Below, one piece after another: positions 32,382 to 39,338 of a stretch of 39,338 bases of DNA (positions within the stretch are counted from its first letter, which is position 1; every line of letters starts with the position of its first letter). The notes beneath the pieces were generated by a model. That model did not search any database. It was given only the letters and a program-made list of their open reading frames with translations, and had not been told where the DNA came from. The stretch spans positions 1 through 39,338 of the forward strand of contig NZ_ATHO01000158.1 of the NCBI RefSeq assembly GCF_000445065.1, in the 5' to 3' direction. This stretch comes from Sphingobium quisquiliarum P25. GTDB lineage: Bacteria; Pseudomonadota; Alphaproteobacteria; Sphingomonadales; Sphingomonadaceae. A program made the translations under genes and the position numbers.

Positions 32382-33566
32382 TCATGTCCTTGCCTCTTGC
32401 TTGATGGACTGGAGCGCGAGTGGGAGTGGCATTGCCTCAATGCCATCCCCCAGGGGGAAAGGCTCAGATCCAGGATATATGAGGATCTTACGGTCCGGCT
32501 GCAAATCCTCGCAAGCCGTGTGGAAGCCGCGCTCAACTTTGGGCGAGAGGCTGCGTTTGATCTCGAACACCCAGAGCCTGCCATCGGCGAAACGGAGCAG
32601 AAGATCGATCTCCGCTCCAGCGGCCGTCCGATAGAAATATGCCTCTGTAGCTTCTGGTGCTGCTCCCAAAAGGCTCTCGACGACAAACCCCTCCCAGCTG
32701 GCGCCGGCAACTGGATGGCCCAGAACCGCTTCCCGATCGGCAAGGCCCAGAAGAGCATGCACAAGCCCGCTGTCCCGAACATAAATGCGAGGCGATTTGA
32801 CCAGGCGCTTGCTGCCGTTGTTGTGCCACGGCGCGAGGCGACGCACCAGGAGCAGATCGACGAGAAGATCGAGATAATTTGCGACCGTTTGTGACGTAAC
32901 TCCAAGGCTACGGCCAAATTCCGAAGCGTTCATGAGGCCGGACTGATGGTGCGCCAGCATCGTCCAGAAACGCCGCAGTGTTTCAGCCGGAATGCGAGGA
33001 CCCATCATGGGAATATCCCGTTCAAGATAGGTCCGTATAAAATCTTGCCGCCAGCGCAGGCTGGAGCGATCCGAACTTGCAAGATAGCTGTCGGGAAATC
33101 CCCCCCTGATCCACAGATGTTCGATGTCATCTGGTATTTCCAGTGCATCGAACGGCCTCATTTCCAGATAGCTGATCCGGCCAGCAAGGCTTTCCCCTGA
33201 TTGCGCCAGCAGATCGATCGAAGCTGAACCGAGGAGCAGGAACCGTCCCGTCCTCAAGCCTTTCCGCCGTCCACGATCAATGAGACCGCGCAAAATCTGG
33301 AAGAGACCTGGAAGGCGGTGTACCTCGTCCAGGATAACCAGCTTGTCCTCATGCAGATTCAGATAAAGCTCGGGTTCGGCCAGCTTGGCTCGGTCAGCGT
33401 CTGACTCCAGATCGAGATAGATGGAGGGCTGTAGCTCCCCCACCTCTTGAGCAAGGGTGGTCTTGCCCACCTGCCGTGGCCCCAACAATGCCACCGCCGG
33501 TACTTCTTTTAGCCTCTCCGTTAGTTCTGGCTTTATATGACGTTCTATCATCCTTGCATATTTCAA
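32382..33566 (-). CDS. AAA_14/DUF4143 ATPase
   Basis: 394 aa. Walker A ALLGPRQVGKTTLAQEVGEL, Walker B KLVILDEVHRLPG, then the sensor region RFLLLGSASIDLLAQSGES. The C-terminal half is DUF4143 (YLDLLVDLLLVRRLAPWH, SPRIYVRDSGLVHALLG), with an endonuclease-like segment (AGAEIDLLLRFADGRLWVFE). This widespread family has no settled function; roles in defence or addiction have been suggested. The TTG at 33566 lies in a long inverted repeat; ATG at 33551 (MIERHIKPEL) is the other possible start. Confidence 0.88.
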   Translation of the reverse strand: MKYARMIERHIKPELTERLKEVPAVALLGPRQVGKTTLAQEVGELQPSIYLDLESDADRAKLAEPELYLNLHEDKLVILDEVHRLPGLFQILRGLIDRGRRKGLRTGRFLLLGSASIDLLAQSGESLAGRISYLEMRPFDALEIPDDIEHLWIRGGFPDSYLASSDRSSLRWRQDFIRTYLERDIPMMGPRIPAETLRRFWTMLAHHQSGLMNASEFGRSLGVTSQTVANYLDLLVDLLLVRRLAPWHNNGSKRLVKSPRIYVRDSGLVHALLGLADREAVLGHPVAGASWEGFVVESLLGAAPEATEAYFYRTAAGAEIDLLLRFADGRLWVFEIKRSLSPKVERGFHTACEDLQPDRKILIYPGSEPFPLGDGIEAMPLPLALQSIKQEART

Positions 33567-33588
33567 TAGCTATTTGAAATTTGCAAGG
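33552..33588. promoter_or_regulatory. Long inverted repeat over the DUF4143 ATPase start
   Basis: CCTTGCATATTTCAA (33552-33566), spacer TAGCTAT, TTGAAATTTGCAAGG (33574-33588): 15-base arms with one mismatch. It covers the translation start and likely the promoter, suiting a repressor site or a hairpin that hides the start. Confidence 0.6.
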
Positions 33589-33606
33589 TTATATTTGACT
33601 CTGCCT

Positions 33607-33774
33607 TTAGGGAATCCGGGCAGAAGTGGTGTTCCGCTGCCCACCTGTACGATCAGCCAGACCGCTACATAGCTTCGTTCCCGCAGACCAACGTTTCTGG
33701 TCACGGATCGCCTTGGGCAGGATAACCTGCCCTTTGGTCGACAGCGTGGTCGTGATTTTCTCCCGCACGCCCAT
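33607..33774 (-). pseudogene. AbrB-family antitoxin, truncated
   Basis: ATG 33774 begins a frame with REKITTTLSTKGQVILPKAI then RDQKRWSAGTKL, the first half of an AbrB/VapB DNA-binding domain. After this the residues are unrelated to the family (CSGLADRTGG...) and stop at 33607. No toxin follows. Probably a remnant, though the 55-aa frame is open. Confidence 0.65.
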
Positions 33775-33830
33775 AGCGCCCTCTAAAAGCGAGACCTAGG
33801 AAGATATCAATGGTACGAAGCAAGCTTCCG

Positions 33831-34520
33831 CTACTCGACCTCGATCGTACAGCGCACGGCTTTCTCCGCCTTGGCGGCGGCCTTGCGGCATCCTTCGATC
33901 GTTTCGCGATTGTCACGGACGAGATTGGCAGCAGCGGCGATGGCATCCCAGCTCTGCGGTGAGGCGCTAACCATGAGATGCTTGCCTGCTCCCCAGATGG
34001 TGGGCTCACCAAGCATCCGCGCCGCCATGCGCTCGGGCCATTGCCAGCTTGCGGGCATCATCCGTGCGATCGGCCCGGCTAGCGCGGCATAGAGCAGCAG
34101 GCCCAATGCCAGGCCGCCGCCGCCGGCCATGAGCAATTGCGACCTCTGCTCCTTGGCGTGGCGCACCGCACCTGTCAGCCTGCGCAGGTCGAGGACCGCG
34201 CCATCCAGCGCCGCTTTCGAAGCCTGCGCCTCTCCCCGCACCGCGTTCGCAGCTTCCCTGATGGACGCGTTCATACGGCTCCCCATCGTCTCCGGCGTCA
34301 GTGTCATGGCGGGGCTTTGCCGCATGGCGTCGATCTGCCGCGCCAGCAGGGCCAATATCTTTTCGGTGCGAGCGAGCGTCGGTTCATAGTCGGGAATGTC
34401 GATGGACTCGCGCGCGGCCGTCAGTCCTTCCACAGCCCGACGCAGCAACGCTACCTCGCCGCGCAGCTGCTCGAACGCCGCAACCGGGTCGTCCTGCTCG
34501 ACCTCGCGATACTGGTCCAT
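33831..34520 (-). CDS. Membrane protein encoded downstream of TraA (DUF6118-like)
   Basis: 229 aa, AGGAGG five bases before the start, eight bases after the traA stop. A long N-terminal coiled coil (AAFEQLRGEVALLRRAVEGL) is followed by a single hydrophobic segment (LLMAGGGGLALGLLLYAALA, about residues 129-148), then a polar C-terminal domain ending KAEKAVRCTIEVE. Proteins of this shape follow TraA on sphingomonad plasmids and are listed, as I recall, as DUF6118; function unknown. The coupling suggests a role in mobilization. Confidence 0.7.
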   Translation of the reverse strand: MDQYREVEQDDPVAAFEQLRGEVALLRRAVEGLTAARESIDIPDYEPTLARTEKILALLARQIDAMRQSPAMTLTPETMGSRMNASIREAANAVRGEAQASKAALDGAVLDLRRLTGAVRHAKEQRSQLLMAGGGGLALGLLLYAALAGPIARMMPASWQWPERMAARMLGEPTIWGAGKHLMVSASPQSWDAIAAAANLVRDNRETIEGCRKAAAKAEKAVRCTIEVE

Positions 34521-34528
34521 TCTTCCTC

Positions 34529-37402
34529 CTATCGTTCGAGGCCGCGGTCCCGGTCCAGCCCCAATCCCTGGGTCAGCTGGCGGCCAAGTTCACGCCCACG
34601 GTCCATGCGGGTTTCGAGCCCCAGTTCGCGCGTCCGCCCGCGCAACACTGCCTCCATTTGCGGGTCGCGCTCTAGGCTTTTTGCCATGCCAGCCATGGCC
34701 TCGCCGGCCTTCTCGCGGCTTGCCCTGTCGCCAGCGCGATACTCTGCTTGAAGCCCCTGCCAGCGTTCCACGAACTGGGCGGCGCGCAGGTGCGGATCGG
34801 CCCGCAAGCGCGCCTCGTGCGCCATGGCGGCGAGTATCGGGCCGCTGCGCCCCGATGCTGCCTCGCGGGCGAAGGGCGGATTGCGCTCAATCGCCGCGCT
34901 CATGTCGCGTGACGCATGGGGCTGGATCTGATCAAGCGCATTGCGCGCTTGTTCCAGCGCGACTTTCTGATGCTCCAGAATAGGAGCGCCCTTCTCCTGC
35001 GCCTCGGATATCGCCCCTGTGGCCCGTGCCACACGCTCCACCGCGCGCGCCAGCGTCCGGTCAGCGGCAGCCGGCTCCGCCATCGGTGAGGCAGCACGCG
35101 AAAGGCGCAAGCCGTCGAACATGCCGCGCCGCTTGGGCCGCGCATCCGGCAAGCGGATCTCACCCGACAGCCCGCGCAGACCGGCAAAGGCGCGGCGCGG
35201 CCCGTCGGCATCGCGGGCATAATCCGACGCCATATCCTTGGCCCGCTCACGGCCGAGCGTGCGCACAAGCTGGCGCTGATCGGAAAAATCATCCCGACCA
35301 TAATGGAGCTGCACCCCGTCGCGGTGCCGCGACAGCGCCACATAAGCCGAATGGCGGTCCATGCCGGGGGTCACCAGCACATGGGTGCGATCGACCGTCA
35401 CCCCTTGGGATTTGTGGATGGTGGCGGCATAGCCATGGCCGACATGGGCGTAATCCTTGAAGTCGAACGCGAGTCTGCGCCCGTCGTCGAGCCGCACCGC
35501 CATGCGCTCCGCCGACACGGCCTCAACCTGTCCCAGCGTGCCATTCTTCACGCCCAGGCTACGCTCATTCTTCAGGAACATGATGCGATCGCCGCTGGCG
35601 AAGTCACGCGCACCCCGCTCGGCCGCTACGCTCACATCCGCCCCCAGTTCGCCCGCCTCACGCAGCCGCTCGCGCGCCGCAAGGTTGAGGTCGCGCACCT
35701 CGGCATTGGTGTGGGTCAGGATGATGCGGCTCTGGTCGGGATCGGCGCGCCGCTGCGCATCCCAGCGGTCGATCAGCTCAGCCCGCGCCTGCTCACGCGT
35801 CTCCGCCGCATGAACCATGCCGCCTTGCTCATAGGCATGGACCGCCTCGCCCGTCCGGCCCGTCGCCAAAGCCTTGGTGGCATCCCGCTGCCACTCCGCT
35901 CGCTGTCGGCGTATTTCGCCAATCTCGGCCCAGCCATGGCGCTCGGCAAGGCTTCGGAACGCCGCGCCCGCCTCGATCGCCTGCAACTGCTCAGGGTCGC
36001 CGACCAGCACCACCTTGGCCCCGGCATCCGCAGCATGTGACAGCACCCGCTCCATCTGGCGCGTACCGATCATTCCCGCCTCATCGATCACCAGCACGTC
36101 ACGCGGCGAAAGCTGCTCGCGCCCCTTTTCCCACTGATATTCCATACTCGCGATCGTTCGGGAAGTGATGCCCGATCCGCTCTCCAGATTCTCCGCAGCG
36201 ATGCCCGACAGCGCTACGCCGTGGACCTGATAGCCCGCACTCTCCCAAGCCTCGCGCGCCACGCCCAGCATCGCCGATTTGCCCGTCCCGGCATAGCCGA
36301 CGACAGACGCCAGCCCCTGCCTGCCGGTGATATGCTCCAGCGCCCCGCGCTGCTCCGTGGAGAGGAAAAGCCCCCGCGCTTCAGCGACCGCCAGCGCATC
36401 GTCGCAATGCCGATCGGCAAGGCCATGCTGCGCCTGACCCGCGAGCCGATCGGCCGCCGATTTCAACCGCTGCTCAGCCGCAATCATCTCGCGGGACGTG
36501 AAGCGGTCATTCCCCTTCCCGTCGATCCCCAATGCCACCAGTTCAGGACTGGACCGCACCGCCCTCAGCGCTTCATCGAACTGCGCCTTGCCGTCGCTGT
36601 GCCGGTGCACGAACATGGCGAGATCGCGTGTCGTGAAGGTGGCTTGGCTGGCCGTGATCGCGTCCAGGGCGATGGAGGGATTGGCAATGATTTTTGCGCC
36701 ATTCTCCCGCGCGATCCGAACATGATCTTCCGCCCGTTCGGCGCCCTCGCCACGCTCCCATCGCCGCGATCCCGCAGGGCCGATCTTGTGCTGCGGCTCA
36801 AGGTCGATCCCCTGCGCCGCCAACGTCCGGTGATCGATCCGCGCGTCGATATCGAGCTCGGCAAGCCGCTCGTTCACATGGGCTTCCCACGCCTCGCGCC
36901 ACTCCTTCAGCAGCTCCGTGCCGTTCCATTCGCGCACCTTCTTGCCGAAGCCGCCGGGGGCCACTTCGCGCATCGACAGCATGACATGGGCGTGGGGCTT
37001 GGGTTGACCGTCCTTGCCCTTGTCCCAATGCACATTGAGATCGGCGACCATGCCCCGTTTCACGAACTGCGTTTCCACAAAATCACGGGCGAGTTGAACA
37101 CCTTGCGCCTGGTTCATCTCGCGGGGGATGGCGAACTCCACCTCGCGGGCAAGCTGCGCATCCTTGCGCCTCTCCCCCGCCTCGACTTCATTCCACAAAG
37201 TCGCGCGATCCGTCAGGCGCTCGGGCGCCCCTTCGGGCAGTAGCACTTCGGAGTGAACGACGCCTGCCTTGTTCGAGAAATCATGAGCGCGCCCAAGCCG
37301 CTCGTCCTGCAATTCGGATGCTGAACGATAGGCAGCCGACGCCACCGCACTCGACCCATTGGCGCGGCTGATGACCTTGGCTGAAAAATGGTAGATCGCC
37401 AT
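34529..37402 (-). CDS. traA: Ti-type conjugative relaxase TraA (MOBQ) with helicase domain
   Basis: 957 aa from ATG 37402; an open extension to 37462 runs over the probable oriT and is rejected. The N-terminal MobA/MobL relaxase domain starts MAIYHFSAKVISRANGSSAV, with Tyr25 (AAYRS) the likely nicking tyrosine and NVHWDKGKDGQPKPHAHVML supplying the metal-binding histidines (about 125, 137 and 139). A TraA/RecD-like helicase follows with Walker A VVGYAGTGKSAML (about 369-377) and DVLVIDEAGMIGTRQME, then FDFKDYAHVGHGYAATIHKS and YVALSRHRD. The protein nicks oriT, stays covalently attached and unwinds the transferred strand. Confidence 0.94.
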   Translation of the reverse strand: MAIYHFSAKVISRANGSSAVASAAYRSASELQDERLGRAHDFSNKAGVVHSEVLLPEGAPERLTDRATLWNEVEAGERRKDAQLAREVEFAIPREMNQAQGVQLARDFVETQFVKRGMVADLNVHWDKGKDGQPKPHAHVMLSMREVAPGGFGKKVREWNGTELLKEWREAWEAHVNERLAELDIDARIDHRTLAAQGIDLEPQHKIGPAGSRRWERGEGAERAEDHVRIARENGAKIIANPSIALDAITASQATFTTRDLAMFVHRHSDGKAQFDEALRAVRSSPELVALGIDGKGNDRFTSREMIAAEQRLKSAADRLAGQAQHGLADRHCDDALAVAEARGLFLSTEQRGALEHITGRQGLASVVGYAGTGKSAMLGVAREAWESAGYQVHGVALSGIAAENLESGSGITSRTIASMEYQWEKGREQLSPRDVLVIDEAGMIGTRQMERVLSHAADAGAKVVLVGDPEQLQAIEAGAAFRSLAERHGWAEIGEIRRQRAEWQRDATKALATGRTGEAVHAYEQGGMVHAAETREQARAELIDRWDAQRRADPDQSRIILTHTNAEVRDLNLAARERLREAGELGADVSVAAERGARDFASGDRIMFLKNERSLGVKNGTLGQVEAVSAERMAVRLDDGRRLAFDFKDYAHVGHGYAATIHKSQGVTVDRTHVLVTPGMDRHSAYVALSRHRDGVQLHYGRDDFSDQRQLVRTLGRERAKDMASDYARDADGPRRAFAGLRGLSGEIRLPDARPKRRGMFDGLRLSRAASPMAEPAAADRTLARAVERVARATGAISEAQEKGAPILEHQKVALEQARNALDQIQPHASRDMSAAIERNPPFAREAASGRSGPILAAMAHEARLRADPHLRAAQFVERWQGLQAEYRAGDRASREKAGEAMAGMAKSLERDPQMEAVLRGRTRELGLETRMDRGRELGRQLTQGLGLDRDRGLER

Positions 37403-37430
37403 TACCCAATGATTCTCGCAGCTTAGCAGC

Positions 37431-37460
37431 ACGTCGGCAACGACGTATAAGCGCGCACTC
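37431..37460. other. Probable origin of transfer (oriT)
   Basis: ACGTCG-GCAA-CGACGT (37431-37446, perfect hairpin) is followed by ATAAGCGCGCACTC. On the minus strand this reads GTGCGCGCTTATACGTCGTT, similar in layout to the Ti-plasmid and RSF1010 nic regions, where a GC-rich word next to TTATACGTCG adjoins an inverted repeat. It lies between divergent traA and traC-like genes, the expected place. Confidence 0.7.
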
Positions 37461-37570
37461 ACACTCTCTGCCGTTCGTCTGAGTGACTTCGTCGCGTTTT
37501 TAGGATTGATCGATTCCTTCCATACGCCGCGCTGATAGTTTCATGCTTTCAACTGGTTAGGAGAATGGCG

Positions 37571-37819
37571 ATGCGCAAGGTGCGCGACTATGATGCCGAG
37601 CTGAAAGCACTTAACGACAAGGCGCGCTCCTTGAAGGCGAAAAAGGTCGAGCAACTCGGCCAGCTCGTAACGGTGACTGGCGCCGATACGCTCGATCCCG
37701 ATGTGCTCGCCGGAGTCCTTATCGCAGCGGTGGAAACTCCCAATACGGAAGCAAAGGAGGCGTGGCGCGCGAAGGGTGCGGCTTTTTTTCAACAGCGGAG
37801 GAAAAAGGCTCGCGCGTGA
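37571..37819 (+). CDS. TraC-like conjugal transfer accessory protein
   Basis: 82 aa from ATG 37571; AGGAGA is eight bases upstream of it but only two from the ATG at 37565. KVRDYDAELKALNDKARSLK and KKVEQLGQLVTVTGADTLDP then VLAGVLIAA match the small TraC/TraD accessory proteins encoded opposite TraA, which probably help relaxosome assembly at oriT. The C-terminus is strongly basic (FFQQRRKKARA). Confidence 0.75.
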   Translation: MRKVRDYDAELKALNDKARSLKAKKVEQLGQLVTVTGADTLDPDVLAGVLIAAVETPNTEAKEAWRAKGAAFFQQRRKKARA

Positions 37820-37841
37820 GATCGCGGGTATCGGCAAGGCG

Positions 37842-38129
37842 ATGGCGCGAACAGAGCGCGGCCTTCGCCGGGCTGAGGCCGGTCAGCGCCGCACCGATAC
37901 GCGGGAATGGGTAATACAACGTAGGGAGCGCACGCGCCATCTGATCGAGCTGGGCGGGCTTGTTCAGAAGGCGGGATTGGTCGAACTGACCGATGATGAT
38001 CGGGCGACACTTTATGGGGCGTTGCTGGATCTCGCCATCAAAGCGCAGGATGACAGCAATACGCTGGCACTCTGGAAGCGGCGCGGGAGGCGGGCGTTTG
38101 AGGCGGAAGAAAAGAGCGACATGATCTAA
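37842..38129 (+). CDS. traD: TraD-family conjugal transfer protein
   Basis: 95 aa from ATG 37842, 22 bases after the TraC-like stop; the frame is open further upstream but overlaps that gene. RRTDTREWVIQRRERTRHLI then ELGGLVQKAGLVEL followed by DRATLYGALLDLA is the TraD (PF06412) pattern: a basic helix followed by the ELGGLV..AGL motif. This TraD is a small relaxosome accessory and not the coupling ATPase. No TraG coupling protein follows. Confidence 0.82.
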   Translation: MARTERGLRRAEAGQRRTDTREWVIQRRERTRHLIELGGLVQKAGLVELTDDDRATLYGALLDLAIKAQDDSNTLALWKRRGRRAFEAEEKSDMI

Positions 38130-38144
38130 GAGATTATCGTCACC

Positions 38145-38426
38145 TTATGCCTGAGGCGACAGGTCTTCCCGCATTGCATCAATCATCATGCGCCAGACAT
38201 TAGTTGCATCGTTCTGATAGCCTGTCTCGGATTCTTCCGGACCCACATATTTGATAAGCTCAGCCCCGGCTTCCGCCATACGTGAGCTTGGCTCGTGCAA
38301 GGCTTCCAGCACCGCTCGGACTTGAGACACATAGCTTTCCCACAAAGGCTCGCCATCGCGCACTCCATCCTCGGAATGGCCATCGAGTTTACAGAGCGCA
38401 CGGGCAGCTCGTTCTATCGGCGTCAT
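38145..38426 (-). CDS. Small hypothetical protein
   Basis: 93 aa. IERAARALCKLDGHSEDGVR, VSQVRAVLEALHEPSSRMAE and MIDAMREDL form a helical, acidic protein with no signal or membrane segment. The pattern is familiar from small conserved alphaproteobacterial proteins of unknown function. No convincing ribosome-binding site. It lies between traD and the right-hand IS copy. Confidence 0.55.
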   Translation of the reverse strand: MTPIERAARALCKLDGHSEDGVRDGEPLWESYVSQVRAVLEALHEPSSRMAEAGAELIKYVGPEESETGYQNDATNVWRMMIDAMREDLSPQA

Positions 38427-38483
38427 GAAGCGAAAGTTGCAGCAACCAAGAGGCCGGTCAAGCAGGATGGGGGCTGCAGAAGC

Positions 38484-39338
38484 CTAGGCCGTGTTGACAA
38501 AAGGGATTCCCAAGCGGCTCAGATTCTGATTCAAGGCTGCCCTTTGGGGAGCAGTCATGGGCCGTGGGGATCTGTCGGATGCGGAATGGGAGCTGATCGG
38601 CCCGCTGCTACCATCTGAGCGGGGGCGCTGGGCGCGGCCTGCTGGCGATAACCGGCGTTTTCTCAACGGCATGCTTCACGTGCTACGGGTAGGTTGTCCC
38701 TGGCGGGACATGCATGAGCGTTACGGCAAGTGGAATTCGGTCTATGTCCGGTTCCGGCGTTGGGCCGAGCAAGGCGTCTGGGATGCCCTGCTGCAAACGC
38801 TGGTCGATCTGGGCTTAACCGACGACTGGCAGCACATGATCGACAGCACCACGGTTCGCGGCCACGTCTCGGCAGTGGGCGGAAAAGGGGGGCTTGTGCG
38901 CAGGCTTTTGGTCGATCACGCGGCGGCTTTACGAGCAAGGTCCACGCCCGCTGTGACAATCAAGGACTGCCTATCGGGTTCATCCTGACCGGCGGCGAAG
39001 CCTCGGATTACGGGGCCGTCGATGACCTGATGGCCCTGCCACTCCCCAAGCCCAAGGCGCTACTCGCCGACAAAGGCTACGATGGTGACCGGCTTCGCGA
39101 AGACCTGCTCATGCGCGGCATTCTGCCGATCATCCCGCCCCGGTCGAACCGGAAAGCTCCAGTCCATCCAGACTATCGGCGCTACAGGGATCGCAACCGC
39201 ATCGAGCGCATGTTCGGCAAACTGAAGCAGCAGCGCCGCATCGCCACCCGCTACGACAAGACCGCCCTGTCGTTCGAGAGCTTCCTCAACCTCGCCGCCG
39301 CCCGGCTATGGCTGAAGTCTTTTGTCAACGGGGGCTAG
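38484..39338 (+). mobile_element. IS5-family insertion sequence, copy 2
   Basis: Inverted copy of 1-855, with the same encoded proteins. CTAG at both edges (38484-38487, 39335-39338). The frameshift run AAAAGGGGGG is at 38883-38892. Confidence 0.9.
38557..39338 (+). CDS. IS5-family transposase, copy 2
   Basis: The first frame covers 38557-38988; the second continues to 39338 and is entered by slippage at 38883-38892. Residues and catalytic DDE positions are the same as in copy 1. The IS is oriented away from copy 1, so the two could invert the segment between them by homologous recombination. Confidence 0.88.

Noticed and set aside
36221..37243. Plus-strand 340-codon frame opposite traA
   Set aside because: Shadow of the high-GC traA relaxase domain; no domain, no start signal.
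37403..37462. Twenty-residue N-terminal extension of TraA
   Set aside because: It would be encoded by the probable oriT, and MOBQ relaxases start with MAIYHF-type sequences.

Overview
The window looks like most or all of an accessory, mobilizable plasmid from a sphingomonad-type alphaproteobacterium (Sphingobium, Sphingomonas or Novosphingobium). The reasons are an iteron-regulated RPA-family replication initiator, a ParA plus small ribbon-helix-helix partition pair, a Ti-type TraA (MOBQ) relaxase with TraC/TraD-like partners, an alphaproteobacterial TonB receptor/P450 catabolic block, and high GC. Genus is inference; no rRNA is present. The first and last 855 bases are the same IS5-family element in opposite orientation, each with CTAG at both edges. 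The window is therefore either one circular plasmid cut at a repeated IS or a segment bracketed by two inverted copies.

Layout. 1-855 IS copy; 860-2041 beta-helix lipoprotein; 2181-3190 parA and RHH partner; 3230-4500 a junkyard of autotransporter, RHH and PLP-enzyme remnants; 4730-6337 FMN glutamate-synthase-like protein; 6699-8960 replication region (HTH protein, four direct iterons, rep, one inverted iteron); 9467-10675 AT-rich GT87 membrane glycosyltransferase; 10817-12192 GNAT fragment and Tim44-like protein; 12675-19461 a cluster of two tRNA genes, many toxin-antitoxin loci (about half broken) and a tyrosine recombinase; 19462-20678 an IS3-family element; 20777-29505 a probable catabolic block (SDR, AraC regulator, VOC protein, cytochrome P450, TetR regulator, cupin, TonB receptor); 29892-31457 IS110 remnant and diguanylate cyclase; 31581-33774 ParDE, DUF4143 ATPase and an AbrB remnant; 33831-38129 mobilization genes with a probable oriT at about 37431-37460; 38145-38426 a small hypothetical gene; 38484-39338 the second IS copy.

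How the parts work together. Replication (rep and iterons), partition (parA/RHH), addiction (intact MazE-like/Doc, VapBC and ParDE) and mobilization (oriT, TraA, TraC/TraD) form the backbone. No mating-pair-formation genes are visible, so transfer would need a helper. The cargo is the P450/TonB-receptor block. A family of palindromic sites with core GATAGCTATC (extended form GGTATCGGATAGCTATCCGATACC) recurs at nine places, almost all between modules, and lies directly in front of parA. It may be a plasmid-wide operator/centromere set for the RHH protein, or a series of recombination junctions. Many genes are visibly decaying: RES toxin by an amber codon, ParD/ParE, BrnT, two Fic genes and an autotransporter by frameshifts or deletions, and Phd by truncation.
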